Shown here in pieces: positions 23,368-35,385 of a stretch of 64,000 nucleotides of DNA. How positions within the stretch are numbered: the stretch's first letter is position 1; every line of letters begins with the position of its first letter. The notes beneath the pieces are model-generated. The model made no database searches, was not told the DNA's origin, and saw only the letters and a program-made list of their open reading frames with translations. Location: NCBI RefSeq assembly GCF_002575655.3, contig NC_053036.3, positions 154,604,627 through 154,668,626 of the forward strand. The letters are read 5' to 3'. The position numbers and the translations under genes are program-made. Origin of the DNA: Aegilops tauschii subsp. strangulata. Its lineage: Eukaryota; Streptophyta; Magnoliopsida; Poales; Poaceae.

Positions 23368-24362
23368 TTGTCCTTTGTTGAATGGATTGGGCTTCTTCCC
23401 AGCACTCCCATTGCCGTTTCCATTCTTCGCTTCAGGGCACTCCGTGGCATAGTGTCCAGTCTTCCCGCACTTAAATCAAGTAATGTGACTAGATCTCTCT
23501 TGGCGGGTGTGGCTGGATTGGAGCGGTTCTGATTGTTGCTTGTTCCGTTCCCAGTCCCATTCTTAGAACCATTGTGGTTATGTGAACTTCCTCCGGTGTG
23601 GTTATGACCTCCATGGTTATGAACAAGTCCTCGTGAGTTCGGGGTTAGACGAGGTTTCTGCTGAGCTCCTGAGTTATACCTCCCTTGCCCATACTTCCTC
23701 TTACGGCTCTCAATCTGCTGCTGCTTCCCTTCAATCATAAGAGCCTTATCTACCAACTCCTGGTAGTTGTTGAATGTTGCCACCATCAACTGCATGCTCA
23801 TCTCATCATTCAACCCTTCCATAAACTTCTCCTGCTTTGCGGCATTTGTGGCCACATCATCAGGGGCATAGCGAGATAACTTGCTAAACTCATCCACGTA
23901 CTGAGCTACAGTGCGGTTCCCCTGGCGTAAGTTGCGAAACTCACGCTTCTTTATATTCATAGCTCCAGTTGAGACATGGGCTGTGCGAAAAGCTTGCTGA
24001 AACTGATCCCAAGTGACGTTGGCTATGGGGAAAGTGGCCGTATAATTCTCCCACCATGAGGCTGCTGGTCCATCCAATTGATGTGCGGCAAAGCGTACCT
24101 TCTCAGCATCTGTGCAACCTGCGGTGGTCAACTCCCTTCCAATACGGCGTAGCCAATCATCAGCAACTATAGGCTCGGTGCTACTGGAAAATACCGGCGG
24201 CTGCAACCTCAGAAAGCGAGCTAAGTTGTCAACTGGAGGCGGGTTGTTGTTGTTGTTATTGCCTTGGTTCTGGACTAACAATTGCATCAAGGCATTCTGT
24301 TGCTGGATCAACTGAGTAAGCTCTGGCGGGAAGGCAAATCTGGTGTCACGTCTCGGAGGCAT
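23364..24362 (-). pseudogene. Gypsy gag
   Basis: Starts MPPRRDTRFAFPPELTQ at 24362 and carries the retrotransposon gag core (VRFAAHQLDGPAASWWENY; FRTAHVSTGAMNIKKREF). Asn/Gly/His-rich tail. A frame change near 23490 puts the zinc knuckle (about 23437-23478, CxxCxxxxHxxxxC pattern) in another frame, and its first Cys position reads TGA (23476-23478), so two separate hits fall next to each other. Confidence 0.9.
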
Positions 24363-24559
24363 CTGGTGAGTTTGGAGGGGAGAGATTAGAATAGAAAAGG
24401 GGTCTAGCGAGAAAGCACTACCCATATGCACATGAGACAAACACAATCATTTCACTCAATCAATCAAGCAAGGCATACAAATGGTCTAGAACTATCGTTG
24501 AAAAGTGCTCAACTACTACTATATACATGGGGGAATACTACTAATTATTTGGTGGTCAT

Positions 24560-25291
24560 CTAAAAAGTTTGATCGGTAGAGGACTCCATAATGTCTGCTC
24601 CAGCTTCGTCTTCAAAGTCATCTTCACTGGGGTCGGAGTCTGTGTCGTCGATGACGATGTAGTTCTCCGGGCAAGTGGAATCGTCGTCCTCTCCTCCTGG
24701 CGCGGGGTCTCCCATGAATATTCCGATCTTCTTTATCAGGTCGTCATTCTTCTCCAATAGTGTGGCAATTTCCTCCTCATATCCATCGCGTGTAGACTTA
24801 AGTTCTTCTTCCAGCTCGATGATCCTTGTCTTCACCTTCTTCAAATCTATCATGTCTGCGCACATCTGATTCTCCTGCCGTCGAATGTGCTGATTTAACT
24901 CCTGGATGAAAGCTGCAATGGATCTGTCCTTCTTGGTGCTGATCATCTCCCATTGCTCATCTCGGCGCCCACATATCTGGTAAATAGTGTCCTAGAGATC
25001 CTTGTTGTAGACTTCTCCAATGCGTCCCATGGTAATGTGGGCTGCCATGCTCTTGCCTAGACTCCAGGTGGGTGCTTCAAAAGAAAATTCTATGGGCTTA
25101 GTGGTTGGCGAGAACGTCCTTCCTGGAACTAGAACTTGAATCATCCAGAGCTCCTCTTCTGGTAAAGTGGCGTCGTAAGTCCCTGTGAAGCTTGGTATTC
25201 CGATGTTCAGGTACCTAGTGACTTCCTTCAAGTGGCGTCCAAAGGGTGTGTCTTCATCCGGTTGTGCAAACTTGTTCTTTGAATTCGCCAT
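24560..25291 (-). pseudogene. Extra ORF between PBS and gag of the Gypsy element
   Basis: A 243-codon frame from ATG 25291 broken by one in-frame TAG (24992-24994). N-terminal half: PFGRHLKEVTRYLNIGIPSF and related. C-terminal half: coiled-coil-like stretch (KKVKTRIIELEEELKSTRDG) and an acidic tail (DDTDSDPSEDDFEDEAG). No enzyme motif. Same strand and order as gag, so it belongs to the element. Function unknown. Confidence 0.7.
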
Positions 25292-25382
25292 CCTAAAGAG
25301 TAGAAAATGGAGAGGAGTCAGAAATGAGTAGGGAAGAGTGACCTATGGCTTATCTTAGTGGTCGTGTCCTACACTCAGCGTG

Positions 25383-25395
25383 TGCTCTCATACCA
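25383..25395 (-). promoter_or_regulatory. Primer-binding site of the Gypsy element
   Basis: Minus strand TGGTATGAGAGCA, three bases after the 5' LTR end. Differs at one base from the usual TGGTATCAGAGCA site complementary to initiator tRNA-Met. Confidence 0.88.
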
Positions 25396-25398
25396 TCT

Positions 25399-25461
25399 TG
25401 TAGCGACCCGACCTCAAACGGTCAAGTCTCTGTGCTTCAGTGTCATCCCTGGATCGGTAAT
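25399..25461 (-). repeat. Gypsy 5' LTR, outer piece left of CACTA
   Basis: 63 bp from TGTAGCGACCC to GGATCGGTAAT, nearly identical to the start of the left LTR. The LTR resumes at 53972 after the CACTA; AAT is the shared target triplet. Confidence 0.93.
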
Positions 25462-25640
25462 CACTACAAAAAAAAGACACATCCGTGACATTTTGGGCCG
25501 AACGAATTTTTTTTTCTGTCATACATATGACACTTCTATGACGATAATTGTGACAAAACCCGATATCATCATAGATGTGGTGGGCTCCTACTTCTATGAC
25601 AAAAAATCATGACAGAAAATGGGCTTTTCGTCCTGGGCGG
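25462..25640 (+). repeat. CACTA 5' terminus and subterminal motifs
   Basis: CACTACAAAAAAAAGACACA terminus followed by repeated TGACA/TATGACA and CTTCTATGACGATAA motifs in both orientations, probable transposase-binding sites by analogy with En/Spm. Confidence 0.85.
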
Positions 25641-25805
25641 GCCGGAGACGCAGCTGCATGACATTCTTTGGGCCGTCCATGACGGAAAAAACCGTGGTAG
25701 AAGCGAGGGGGAGGAAAATTTTGGGGAGTTCCCGGTTACGGTGGGAGGTCGGGGGTCGGGCGATGCGCGTTTCTCTCGTACACGTACGCGCGTGTGTGCG
25801 AGGCG

Positions 25806-26275
25806 TTGGCTCTAACTGAACCCGAGCGAGGCGTTGGGCTCTAACTGAACCCGAGCGATTGCACCGCAGGCTACGCGTTACTGAACCCGAGCGATCGATC
25901 GATGGCTGTTAACTGAACCCGATCGAGCGATTCCTTTGCTACTGCTGCTAACTGAAGCCGATCGATTGGATGAACAGTGAGCGTTGCGGGGGAGGGGGGG
26001 TTGGATGAACAGTGAGCGGTGGCGTTGCCTCTGGATGAATAGTAGAGGTGGAGGGGTGCCCGTGGAGGGGTGGTTGAACAGGACCCCGTGGTCTGGAGGG
26101 CTGGATGAACAGTAGACGATGGAGGGGTTCCCGTGGAGGGGTGGTTGAACAGTAGCCGGTGGAGTAGCGCGCGGTGGAGGCAGATGAACAGGAGCCCGTG
26201 GACGCTGGAGGAGGTCGACGGTAGCCCGTGGAGGCTGGAGGAGGTTGACGGTGGAGATGAACAGTATCCCGTGGA
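25806..26275. repeat. Short-period repeats near the CACTA 5' end
   Basis: TAACTGAACCCGAGCGA recurs about six times between 25812 and 25960. GATGAACAGTAG-type units alternate with CCCGTGGAGG between 25965 and 26275. Confidence 0.75.
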
Positions 26276-26281
26276 GTCCCA

Positions 26282-26578
26282 TTTTGCGGTACGCCACACC
26301 CCTCCCGATGAACAAGACCCCCGTTTCGACCGTAGGAGGTCCGTTTCATCCGTTTTGCGGTACGCCACACCCCTCCCGATCAACAGGACCCCCGTTTCGA
26401 CCGTAGGAGGTCCATTTCGTCTGTTTTGCGGTATGCCACACCCCTCCCGATCAACAGGACCCCCGTTTCGACCGTAGGAGGTCCGTTTCCTCCGTTTTGC
26501 GGTACACCACACCCCTCCCGATCAACAGGACCCCGTTCCGAACGTAGGAGGTCCGTTTCCTCCGTTTTGCGGTACGCC
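26282..26578. repeat. 71-bp tandem array, 4.2 copies
   Basis: Units begin TTTTGCGGTACGCCACACCC at 26282, 26353, 26424, 26495 and 26565. The first four steps are 71, 71, 71 and 70 bp. The long minus-strand frames across it are a by-product of a repeat free of stops. Confidence 0.93.
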
Positions 26579-26667
26579 AGGCCTCGTTTCCATCGCCTGT
26601 TCCGTCCAAGCCCTCCCGATGAACACGAACACGCATTCCGTTCCGACCCAGCCGGTTGGCTCCCACG

Positions 26668-26790
26668 CGTTCCGTTGCCTCCCGATGAACACGACGCATT
26701 CCGTTGCCTCCCCATGAACACGACACATTCCGTTGCCTCCCCATGAACACGACGCATTCCGTTGCCTCCCCATGAACACGACGACGACGC
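26668..26790. repeat. 29-bp tandem array, about 4 copies
   Basis: Unit built on GTTGCCTCCCCATGAACACG plus ACGCATTCC, repeated with few changes. Confidence 0.9.
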
Positions 26791-27045
26791 TGTTTCTCCG
26801 TTCGGACCCAGCCATGTACACGAGCCCTGGCCGTACGTATATGCGAGTAGGCGTTCGAGACCCCGCCCGTATGTACACATACGTGGCCGTATTTTCTTTC
26901 TTGCACCCTGGCCGCTGTACGTACGTGTACATGCTACGTGCGCGCCTCTACTACGACACGTGCGCACCTCTACATCCACCAGTATATATGTACGTACACG
27001 TTTGCGACCAGAATGACAACGCTACGTACGCTTCGACTAGGTGGG

Positions 27046-30000
27046 TCCCGACTGTCAGGCACTTCCTTGCGTGCGAAGATGTAGCTGGTGGGTCCCAGCA
27101 GTCAGGGGGAAACGTTTTTTTTCGCGAAATACGGTGGCCCGTCCGGTGGGTCCCCGCTGTCAGGTGGAGGAATAATTATTTTGCACGTAATAAGGAGGCA
27201 CTTCCTTGCTGCGGCCGTGGACCTAGCTGTCAGCCTCTCCACGTATAGTCCACGTCTGATGGAAGCCGTTCCTTGACCACGTTGACCACGCCGCGCCGAG
27301 AGCACCAGGGCGGTGGACGACAGCGAGGCCTAGGAAGGGGACGACGCGGAGCCGGGGAAGACGCGGCAGTGGATGCCCACGCGTAGAGGAGTACGAGGGT
27401 TCACTGGTTCGCTGCGGTGTGAGGCTGCCGTCGCCGCAGAATAACAGGGGGTGTGGGTGAGTAGAGGGATGGCCTGGCCAGCGGTGGGAGTAGTAGGGGG
27501 CGGTGAGGCCTCTGCCGCATCGCAGCCGGCCACGGGAGGCAGGAGCACGAGGCACGGTCGGCGCTGGTTTGGGCGGCTGGAGCAAGAAGACCAGAGGTTG
27601 AAGAAGCACTACGGCCGTTGGATGGACATCGTACGGTCACTGGAGCTAGAATCGTGCATATTGACTAAGTTGACAAAGCCCTCCGTCCCCGTCAACTTAG
27701 TAGGCCCACAAGTCAGCCTGCCACTATACTGGGTCCCAGCTAACAGGGGGAGTATTCATTTTTTTGTGCGTAATAAGGAGGCACTTCCTTGCGTGCGAAG
27801 ATATAGCTGGTGGGTCCGAGCTGTCAGCGGTGGTAACGTTTTTTTCGCGAAATACAGAGGCCCTTTCGGTGGGTCCCTGATATCAGGTGGAGGAATCATT
27901 ATTTTGCGCGTAATAAGGAGGCATTTCCTTCTGTGCGGCCGTGGACCCAGCAGTCGGCCTCTCCACGTACAGTCCACTTCAGATGCATGTCGGTCGTTGA
28001 CCATGTTGACCAGGCCGCGCCGAGAGCACCAGGGCGGTGGACGTCGGCGAGGCCTAGGAAGGGAACGACACGGAGGCAGGGAAGACTCGGCAGTTGTTTC
28101 CCACGCGGAGGGGAGTACGACTGAACGAGGGTTTACTGGTTCGTCTGTCATCGCCGGAGAATAACAGCAGGTGTGGGTGAGTAGAGGGATGGCTAGGCCA
28201 GCGATGGGAGTATGGTGGGGCGGTGAGGCCTACGCGGCAGCAGAGCCGGCCGCGGGGAGGAGGGAGGAGGCAGTCCCGCCGGTGCTTGTTTGAGCGGCTG
28301 GAGCAGGAAGAGCAGAGATTGAAGAAGCACGACGGCCGTTGGATGGCCATCCAACAGTCACTGCTTGTGCGTCAACCTTTTTTTAGGAAAGCCTCAAATC
28401 TGTGGAAAACATCATACAACCCATCCGCCATTATTTCTAATAATTTACAGCCCATTTGCTAATTATTAAGGTTTTTTTGGAGCCCATATTATTTTTGTTA
28501 GCATTACAGCCCATATTGTGGCCACGGTTAAAAAATTATACGAAATTTTGCATATTTCGGTGCGTTCCGAACTATTTTTAATCCTGAAATTTCGACTCAC
28601 ATTCAAACTGATTTTAAAAATAAATGTATATCAATATAAAATCCAACAAATTCTCCACGCATAAAAATTTATGTAATTTAAAATCTCGAAATGAAAAAAA
28701 AGATATTTGAAACTAATTGCCGGTTTGATGTGTTTTAAAAATGTACAGCCCATTTCTCATTACTGATGGGCCATTTTCTCGGCCAGCCGAATGAAAGCTC
28801 TCCTCGTCTTGAAAGATTTGCAGCCCAACAGGCCTGACAAAGCGACTTACTTGGCAAATCACAAAAAAAACTGGGCTGTGGCCGTGGACCCAGCTGTCAG
28901 CCTCTCCACGTACAGTACTCTTTCGATGGAATGTCGTTGACCACGTTGACCACGCCGCGTCGAGAGCACCAAGGTGGTGGACGACGGCGAGGCCTAGGAA
29001 GGGGACGACGCGGAGCCGGGGAAGACGCGGCAGTGGATGCCCACGCGGAGAGGAGTACGAGGGTTCACTGGTTCGGCTGCGGTGTGAGGCTGCCGTCGCC
29101 GCAGGGCCTGGCTAGCGGTGGGAGTAGTAGGGGGCGATGAGGCCTCAACGGCAGCACAGCCGGCCACTGGAGGCAGGAGCAGGCGGTCTCCCCGGCGCTG
29201 GTTTGGGCGGCTAGTGCAAGAAGAGCAGCGATTGAAGAAGCAGCAGGACCGTTCGATTCAAATCCAATGGTTACTGCTGCTAGAATCTTTTGTTGACTAA
29301 GTTGACAAGCCCTGCGTACGCGTCAACTTAGTAGGCCCACAGGTCAGCCTCCCAACCGGTGCGCCACAGATGTCAGTGGGAGGAATCATTTTTTTCGCGT
29401 AATAAGGAGGCAGTTGATTGCGTGTGGCCAGGCCAGCGGAGGGAGTAGGGTGGGCCGGGGAAGCCTGCGCGGTATCACAGCGGGCCACAAGAGGAGGGAG
29501 CAGGTAGTCCCGCCGGCGCTAGTTTAGGCGGCTGGAGCAGGAAGATCAGAGATTGAAGAAGCACGTCGGCCGTTGGATGGACATCCAAGAGTCACTGCTG
29601 CTATAATCGTGTGTTCACTGACAAAGCCTTGCGTAAACAAGTCAGCCTCGAAATCTGTGGCGTGTACATCCCATTTGCTATTATTTTTATAATTTTTACT
29701 CATTTTCTAATTCATATAGAATTTATTTCAGCCCGTTTTCCATTTTTAGAATTGCTGGCCATTTTCTGGTCAGTACCAGGGTCAAAAAATTAACTAAATA
29801 TGTGGGAAATTTTGAAAATTCACAAATTTTTGCTGGGGAACGAAATATTCTTAATCGAAAAATTAATAGCCATACTAAAACAAATTTAAAAATAAATTAG
29901 TACTATGTCATGTTAAATCCAATGAAATACGTATAAGATATCAGTGAAGAACAAAAACAAAAAAAGAAACTTATATCCCATTCTGCTATAATTTTTTTTT

Positions 30001-30110
30001 AATTTTCAACCCTTTTTGATATTACTTTTAACAGACATTGATCATACTCTTAAGCCAGGCCGGAATGCATCCCTCCTCGTCTTGAAAGATTTGCAGCCCA
30101 GTAATTCAGA
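27046..30110. repeat. Four large imperfect direct repeats in the CACTA subterminal region
   Basis: Copies at about 27046-27690, 27760-28370, 28880-29345 and 29370-29645. Anchors include GTCAGCCTCTCCACGTA, GACCACGTTGACCACG, GAGGCCTAGGAAGGG and GGCCGTTGGATGGAC. The second and fourth copies are each followed by a related AT-rich module ending CTTGAAAGATTTGCAGCCCA (28380-28830; 29650-30100), so the duplicated unit was larger than 1 kb. Long open frames inside are not conserved between copies. Confidence 0.85.
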
Positions 30111-30822
30111 GAAAACAAATAGGCCTAGCTTGGGTATTCTTCAAAAAGAAATACTGGGCTACCTATTTTCCCAAAGAACTGGTGCATGAGCATTTAGCTT
30201 TATTTATTTATTTATTTACTTATTTATGTTTAGGGGACCATGAGCATGTACCTGGGACGGATTCATGTGTGAGCCTCCCTTCTAGTTAATTATGGGCTTC
30301 TCTATTGGGCCTTCATCAGTGGGCTGCATGTTATCAACAAGTGGAAAATGTGTTCCGTACGAAAAATAGTATGCGCTACGTACGGTACGGGGCACTAAAG
30401 GATCGAACCGTGCAACGACTTCCAAAACATTGTGTTTGTCGTTCTGACAACACATTTATTCAACCAACAGACGAAATATACTACTGATTGTACATTGAAA
30501 ACAGCAGCATCAGCAACCAGGGCTGGGGGTGCAACAGAAGCAGTAAGCAGGCCAGAAGAGTGAAGACGCAGCTCTCTCTTCCAAACCAAACATCAGCCAT
30601 CATTACAAAAGGGCTACCAAAAAAGAACAAGTGTATGCATCAAACTAAATAAAGATCCTACTACACCAAGTGTACGCATCTAACTAACTGGCTCAGTTAG
30701 ACGTTACTATTTATTAAGATGTGGAGATTGGCTGACGGCTTGAACCAGATGGGTGCCTGACGGGGTAAACTCCAGTCAGCAGGTCGAAGTTTGATACTTG
30801 CGACCCTCTCTCCTACTTTGGG
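30111..30822. other. No gene seen; short (ATTT)n tract
   Basis: A (TTTA)n microsatellite lies at about 30203-30230. The rest includes the region downstream of the F-box pseudogene. Confidence 0.5.
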
Positions 30823-32127
30823 CTACAGAGCGTGGCGGCACATATCAGGGTATGGTGCATGCAGAGACGCATGGTACGCTGTGTACACACAGTTTTGCCT
30901 GATGAACGAAACCGCGCTGCCATCATGATCCTTGCCGTCGGTTATCTCCTGGTTAATCGGATAATTCAGTCCGACAAACAGAGAGCGTGTACCAAGGCTA
31001 CTTACCAGCCTCCAGTCAAAAATTCCTGAAGGCCCAGAGAAGCTGGGATCCTGCTCAAAGACCTTGCAGTGACTGTGATTGTATTCCGCGAAACAACACG
31101 TCCGGTACGTGCGAACGATCATCAATCTTTCGCCGTCGTCTGATCGAGCCAGGAACCACCTGCAACTGCCATGCCGCTTTTCTTTGAAAGGTTCTGGGAT
31201 TAGGAAGGGTAGGGACACCAGGCGGCCTACAACATCATATCAAGTTGGAGTCAAATAAAAAAGGGCTCTTGATTTAGTCAATCTTAAGAATAGCATGTTA
31301 TGAGCATGAATATTTTTTCAACAAATGTTGACAGTAATATAAGCAAGCCATCATGATATCATAGGAAAGTAACATACTGCTGTAACAGCCGTTTGTAGCG
31401 ATGACTGGAGTAGGCCAGCAATACGTCCAACCATAGAAGGAGTCGACAGCGTAAATGAAGCCCTTATGTTCAATGGCATCAGAGAACCATGGAGGATGTA
31501 TGATCCTGCGATGGACGTGCAGATTTATCCACTTACCGTAGTGACCTGTCAGATAGGCGAGACCGCGGTTGAAGAACGCAGTTAGCCTGAAGTCTTTATA
31601 ATTCGCAGATCTTGTGGGCACTTGGCAGATTACAACCTTGAGCAAATCAAACTTGGTATCATGTTGGCTACTGTAAGATTCCGAGTATTCTGGGCCGCGG
31701 TGCCAAAGCAGTGCAGTGTTAATCGAAGGAAGGGGGATCAATCGCCGGGTGTAGACCTCCACGAGCATCTAGCTGCCACGACCGTCGACGAGCACCATCC
31801 AAGACATGTTCATGCCGACCCAGTACATACCGTTAATGTAGTTGAGGCTGACGGGGATCGGATCGTAGTCAAGGGGGTTGATGCTCGCCACCCTACGATC
31901 GTTATGCTGCATGACACACCGTTTGTGAAGATCATGCGGCATCAACAAGCAAGGAGCTGGCTTAAAAGCTCCGGCCTGAGGGCTTTGAGTAAACGGTACA
32001 ACCCCGACGAGCACGCGGCGAGCGGCATGGTACTGAGATTGTCCACACACGAAACAATGAGCTTGATTACCTCTGTGGGGAGCGAATTCCAGCCACTCTT
32101 TCGGCGGACGCTGCTCGGTTCTGCCAT
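30823..32127 (-). pseudogene. F-box / DUF295 (KIB-type) protein gene, broken
   Basis: Starts MAEPSSVRRKSGW at 32127 with an F-box (NSLPTEVIKLIVSCVDNLST), then a DUF295-type beta-propeller-like region (FYGWTYCWPTP; DWRLVSSLGTRSLFVGLNYP; NCVYTAYH). Such proteins normally link a substrate to an SCF ubiquitin ligase. A good GT-AG intron (31227-31377, donor GTATGT) joins the last two coding blocks in phase. The gene is broken by a frame change near 31955 and an in-frame TAG at 31769-31771. Ends at 30823. Lies within the CACTA cargo. Confidence 0.82.
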
Positions 32128-32734
32128 TGTTAGTGCTTGGGTTTCGGACGAGGGGGGAGGTGCCTTAGCGGGGATGGAAGATTGGACGAGATTATGTGCG
32201 GACAAAGATGGAGAAGCGAATATGTGCTGCGGGAAGTGGACAGGTGATGATGACTACAGCACGCCGCTTGACTTGCGAGACACATACCAGCAGCGTAGGG
32301 TCATGTCGATGCCAGACAACTTGCTTGAGTGATCACAGTACTGGTACTCCCTATAGTGCTATGCCCTAACTTGCTTGAGTAGAGTAGTAGAGTAGGACTC
32401 TGCTCTACTAGTAGCACCGGAGTAGTATATTCTAATCTAAAATAGTTACAAACTTCAATGCCCGAGCGTGGAACGACTACGAACCGTGCTCAAAGACCAT
32501 GTCTACGTGGTGTTTGGACATGGGTGACAACCTCAATGCCAACGGTGCTGCTCCCGTTGCACCGAATGTGTTTCTGTCCTTCCTGTTCGAAATCATGGTA
32601 GAATTCATGTTTCTACTCTGTATCCTACTACTATGCTAGTCCACATGATTAGTTTCATCTCTGTTATAGCCGTCATGATTTATTTTGTGCTTATTCGGAT
32701 TAAATCTCGTAGTAACTTGCTCATATATTCAACT

Positions 32735-33318
32735 GGCGCAACGTCCCCTACAGCCACTCCCGTTTCATGGACGGCCTGGTCGATGCCTCCAAGGAGCCCT
32801 TCGTCCACTGCTATCAGTGCCCGATGCCGTTTTGTGGCTCGCCGGCGGACATGGTGCATCACCTCACGGATGCGTGCAGCGGTCACTGCTGGCCCTTGGC
32901 GAAGAACATCAAGTACGAGACGTGATACCCGTTCACCATGCCGGAGTCGCTGGAGGATCACCGCCGCCTGCTAGTCTCGGAGGAGGACGACACCGTCTTC
33001 CTCTTGATCGTGGGCACCGGCGAGGCCCGCGCAGGCCGCCGCCCCGTCTCTGTAATGTGCGTCAGGGGCGACGCCGCTGACGCTGACACTGACACGAGGC
33101 CGATGTACGGGTGCGTGGTCAGTGTTACTACCCCTCCGGGTCGCGTGGGCGGCGACACCGGCCTCATCGAACGGACTTGGACTCTGGGGAGCTGGGACTA
33201 TCCCTCCAATGTGGACTTGGAAAACCCATGGCATCCTTTACCCGCCGACGCGGTGCACGGGGACTCCAAGGAGGTTCACCTGGACATACGCATTATCAAG
33301 TTAAATGTTGATCATTAG
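32735..33318 (+). pseudogene. SINA-type E3 ubiquitin ligase fragment
   Basis: Reads YSHSRFMDGLVDASKEPFVH, a zinc-finger segment CYQCPMPFCGSPADMVHHLT...C, then YPFTMPESLEDHRRLLVSEE and a beta-rich end (TWTLGSWDYPSN...HLDIRIIKLN), as in plant SINA-like proteins. The N-terminal RING finger is missing and a TGA (32923-32925) interrupts the frame, so it is a captured or decayed fragment. Opposite strand to the F-box pseudogene 600 bp away. Confidence 0.8.
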
Positions 33319-34345
33319 TCTTCGCTCAATGTAATCCGCTGTCTAAGCATGTGGAGACTTCCATGCAGGATCTTGCTCTATTGGAGTATCGCGCATGAAT
33401 AAAAGTGTATCCGTTTATGGTTTAGTCTAGAATCTTCCATGTATGAATTTTTACTACAGTACTGGTGAAAGACTTACGATGAACCATTTCTTACATCTCC
33501 TCTGCCCGCTTGCAAGTCATCCTGATTTAATCCCTCCGTCTAGGTGTATAAGGGCATGGTTAATATTACTTAATAGTATAGCCAAATGTTGACTATAAGA
33601 AAGTGCCATGTCATCTGTAGCCAACATGTATAACAATCGATACTCAAAAACTAATTCTTAAAGATCATTTCTTGCAAAGCACAATAAGTGTTATTTCTTC
33701 ACAAGTTTTGGATGCAGGTTGAACAGTTGAACGCTTTTGTTTGCAAAAGATACCTTTTTATCTATTTCACCCGGATGTTTGTGAGCTCTAGAGATGAAAT
33801 AATATCCGAAGAAACCTATCGATACCCGTTACACATGAGATGACCCCCACATCCTTTGTCAAAATAAACAACTCCCCGATCAATGCATTTCACTCTTCGG
33901 TGCAACGCACGGGCACCTTACTACTATAGATTAGTACGACCAAAAATTGAACTAACATTATATATAGTATGATAAATGCTGATGCATGTCACCTAAAATT
34001 ATATCATTCAAAACTATGTTCAAATACGAATCCAACGATATAGTTTTTGTTGACATGCACTAACATTTTGTCAGTTAAATCTTCAGTCAAATTCAATGGG
34101 GGACTAATAAACCACGACCGATGTAGTACAAGTGTAGAGGGCGGCGCTGCACGGGAGTCTCACCTCTCACCCCACTCGTGGCGCGGCAGTAAAGCCGTCA
34201 TATCACAAAACCCAACCACTCCCAGTAATAAGTGGCCTGGTAAAATAAACGGACAAGCAACCATCACATCTCTCCGTCTTTTTTGCATTTCATCTCTCTG
34301 CATTTACTTTCTCCGGTTCATCTCGCACACTCGATCCCTAGCTAC
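33319..34345. other. No gene; MITE scraps
   Basis: 33533-33551 carries only the first bases (CCCTCCGTCTAGGTGTATAAG) of the MITE family seen whole at 35300. 33895-33935 contains GTGCAACGCACGGGCACCTT, a relic of the foldback family at 46146. Confidence 0.5.
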
Positions 34346-34458
34346 TACTCCTAGGGCCAGTTCTTTTGGCGGCTTCCCCAGCTTTTCCCACAAGACTAGT
34401 CACAGTGGAGAGTAACAATAAGTCGCCTCACTCATTTATTTGGGCTTCTAAACTACTA

Positions 34459-34932
34459 CTCCGTCCTGGTTTATTCCTCACCATTGTAATTTGTGCTAAA
34501 TTTTGACCAAAGATTTAACTGGTTTATTCCTCACCATTGTAATCCCTCCGTCTAGGTGTGTAAGTCATCTTACGAAAACCAAATAATCCCAAAACACTTA
34601 GGCACGGTGCATTAACTTCTACTCCGTACCTCGTTTCTTGTTTCTTGACATATCAACCAATAAGAGATAAAGAGTGTGCATGCTTTTAATGACTTGAGAT
34701 ATCAAACACGACATGCAGTGGTTAGTTCATTGCATGAAATACTATTAATTAGCAAATAAACATTAACGTTTCTCATTTTCTCCTCCTCCTTGGTCACGGT
34801 GCACAACCTAAGATGACTTACTCACCTAGACGGATGGAGTAGTGCATGTGACATGCACTCACATTTCATTAGTTAAATTTATGATCAAAATTGACACAGA
34901 TTACAATGGGGACCAATAAACCAGGACGGAGG
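34459..34932. mobile_element. Stowaway MITE, middle of nest
   Basis: Ends CTCCGTCCTGGTTTATT and AATAAACCAGGACGGAG with TA on each side (34457-34458; 34933-34934). Split by the next MITE. Direct repeat GGTTTATTCCTCACCATTG occurs twice left of the inner insertion. Confidence 0.75.
34543..34839. mobile_element. Mariner-type MITE, innermost of nest
   Basis: Ends TCCCTCCGTCTAGGTG and CACCTAGACGGATGGA; TAAGTCATCTTA and its complement follow as inner inverted repeats. Same family as 35300-35385. Confidence 0.75.
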
Positions 34933-35299
34933 TAGTAGTTATGGGATTACTAATCTAGAAGCCTAAAAGAACTGGCCCCTGGTACTCCTACTAGTAGTAG
35001 TACTCAAGTTGGAATTCCAATTGCACGACACAACTTGTTAAGCAAAAAACTCGATACAGGGTGTAGGAAGCGGTTTGGGAATTTGCATGCCTTTCCAACC
35101 AGTGAGATACTCCGTACAAAGTACGACAGAGAAATAACCACAGAGAAGGAAGCTAAAAGTAAACAATCAAACGAGCATTTTTGCATTTGTGTTGCATTGA
35201 ATCGTTTCACAAGCTTGACTAGTGCTGTTTTTCTACTTTTACAAAAACCGCATCGTAATGTTAAAACGTGCATTTGCACGTACATAAGTAATAGTAGTA

Positions 35300-35385
35300 C
35301 TCCCTCCGTCTAGGTGTATAAGTCTTCCCTCCTTCTTGGTCACGGTGCACAACCAAAGATGACTTATTGACCTGGACGGAGGGAG
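35300..35385. mobile_element. 86-bp mini-MITE of the same Mariner-type family
   Basis: CTCCCTCCGTCTAGGTG and CCTGGACGGAGGGAG ends, TA on both sides (35298-35299; 35386-35387). The body is an internally deleted version of the 34543 element (shares TTGGTCACGGTGCACAACC). Confidence 0.8.

Larger units (their letters stand above)
34353..34982. mobile_element. hAT-like MITE containing two nested MITEs
   Basis: Ends AGGGCCAGTTCTTTT and AAAAGAACTGGCCCCT are inverted repeats; TACTCCT flanks both sides (34346-34352; 34983-34989). Its interior holds the Stowaway element at 34459-34932. Confidence 0.65.

Noticed and set aside
25871..26979. Several 130-213-codon ORFs on the minus strand
   Set aside because: They run through 71-bp and 29-bp tandem arrays lacking stops; the repeat explains them.
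27451..28164. 237-codon plus-strand ORF
   Set aside because: Lies in subterminal direct repeats; the frame is not kept in the other repeat copies.
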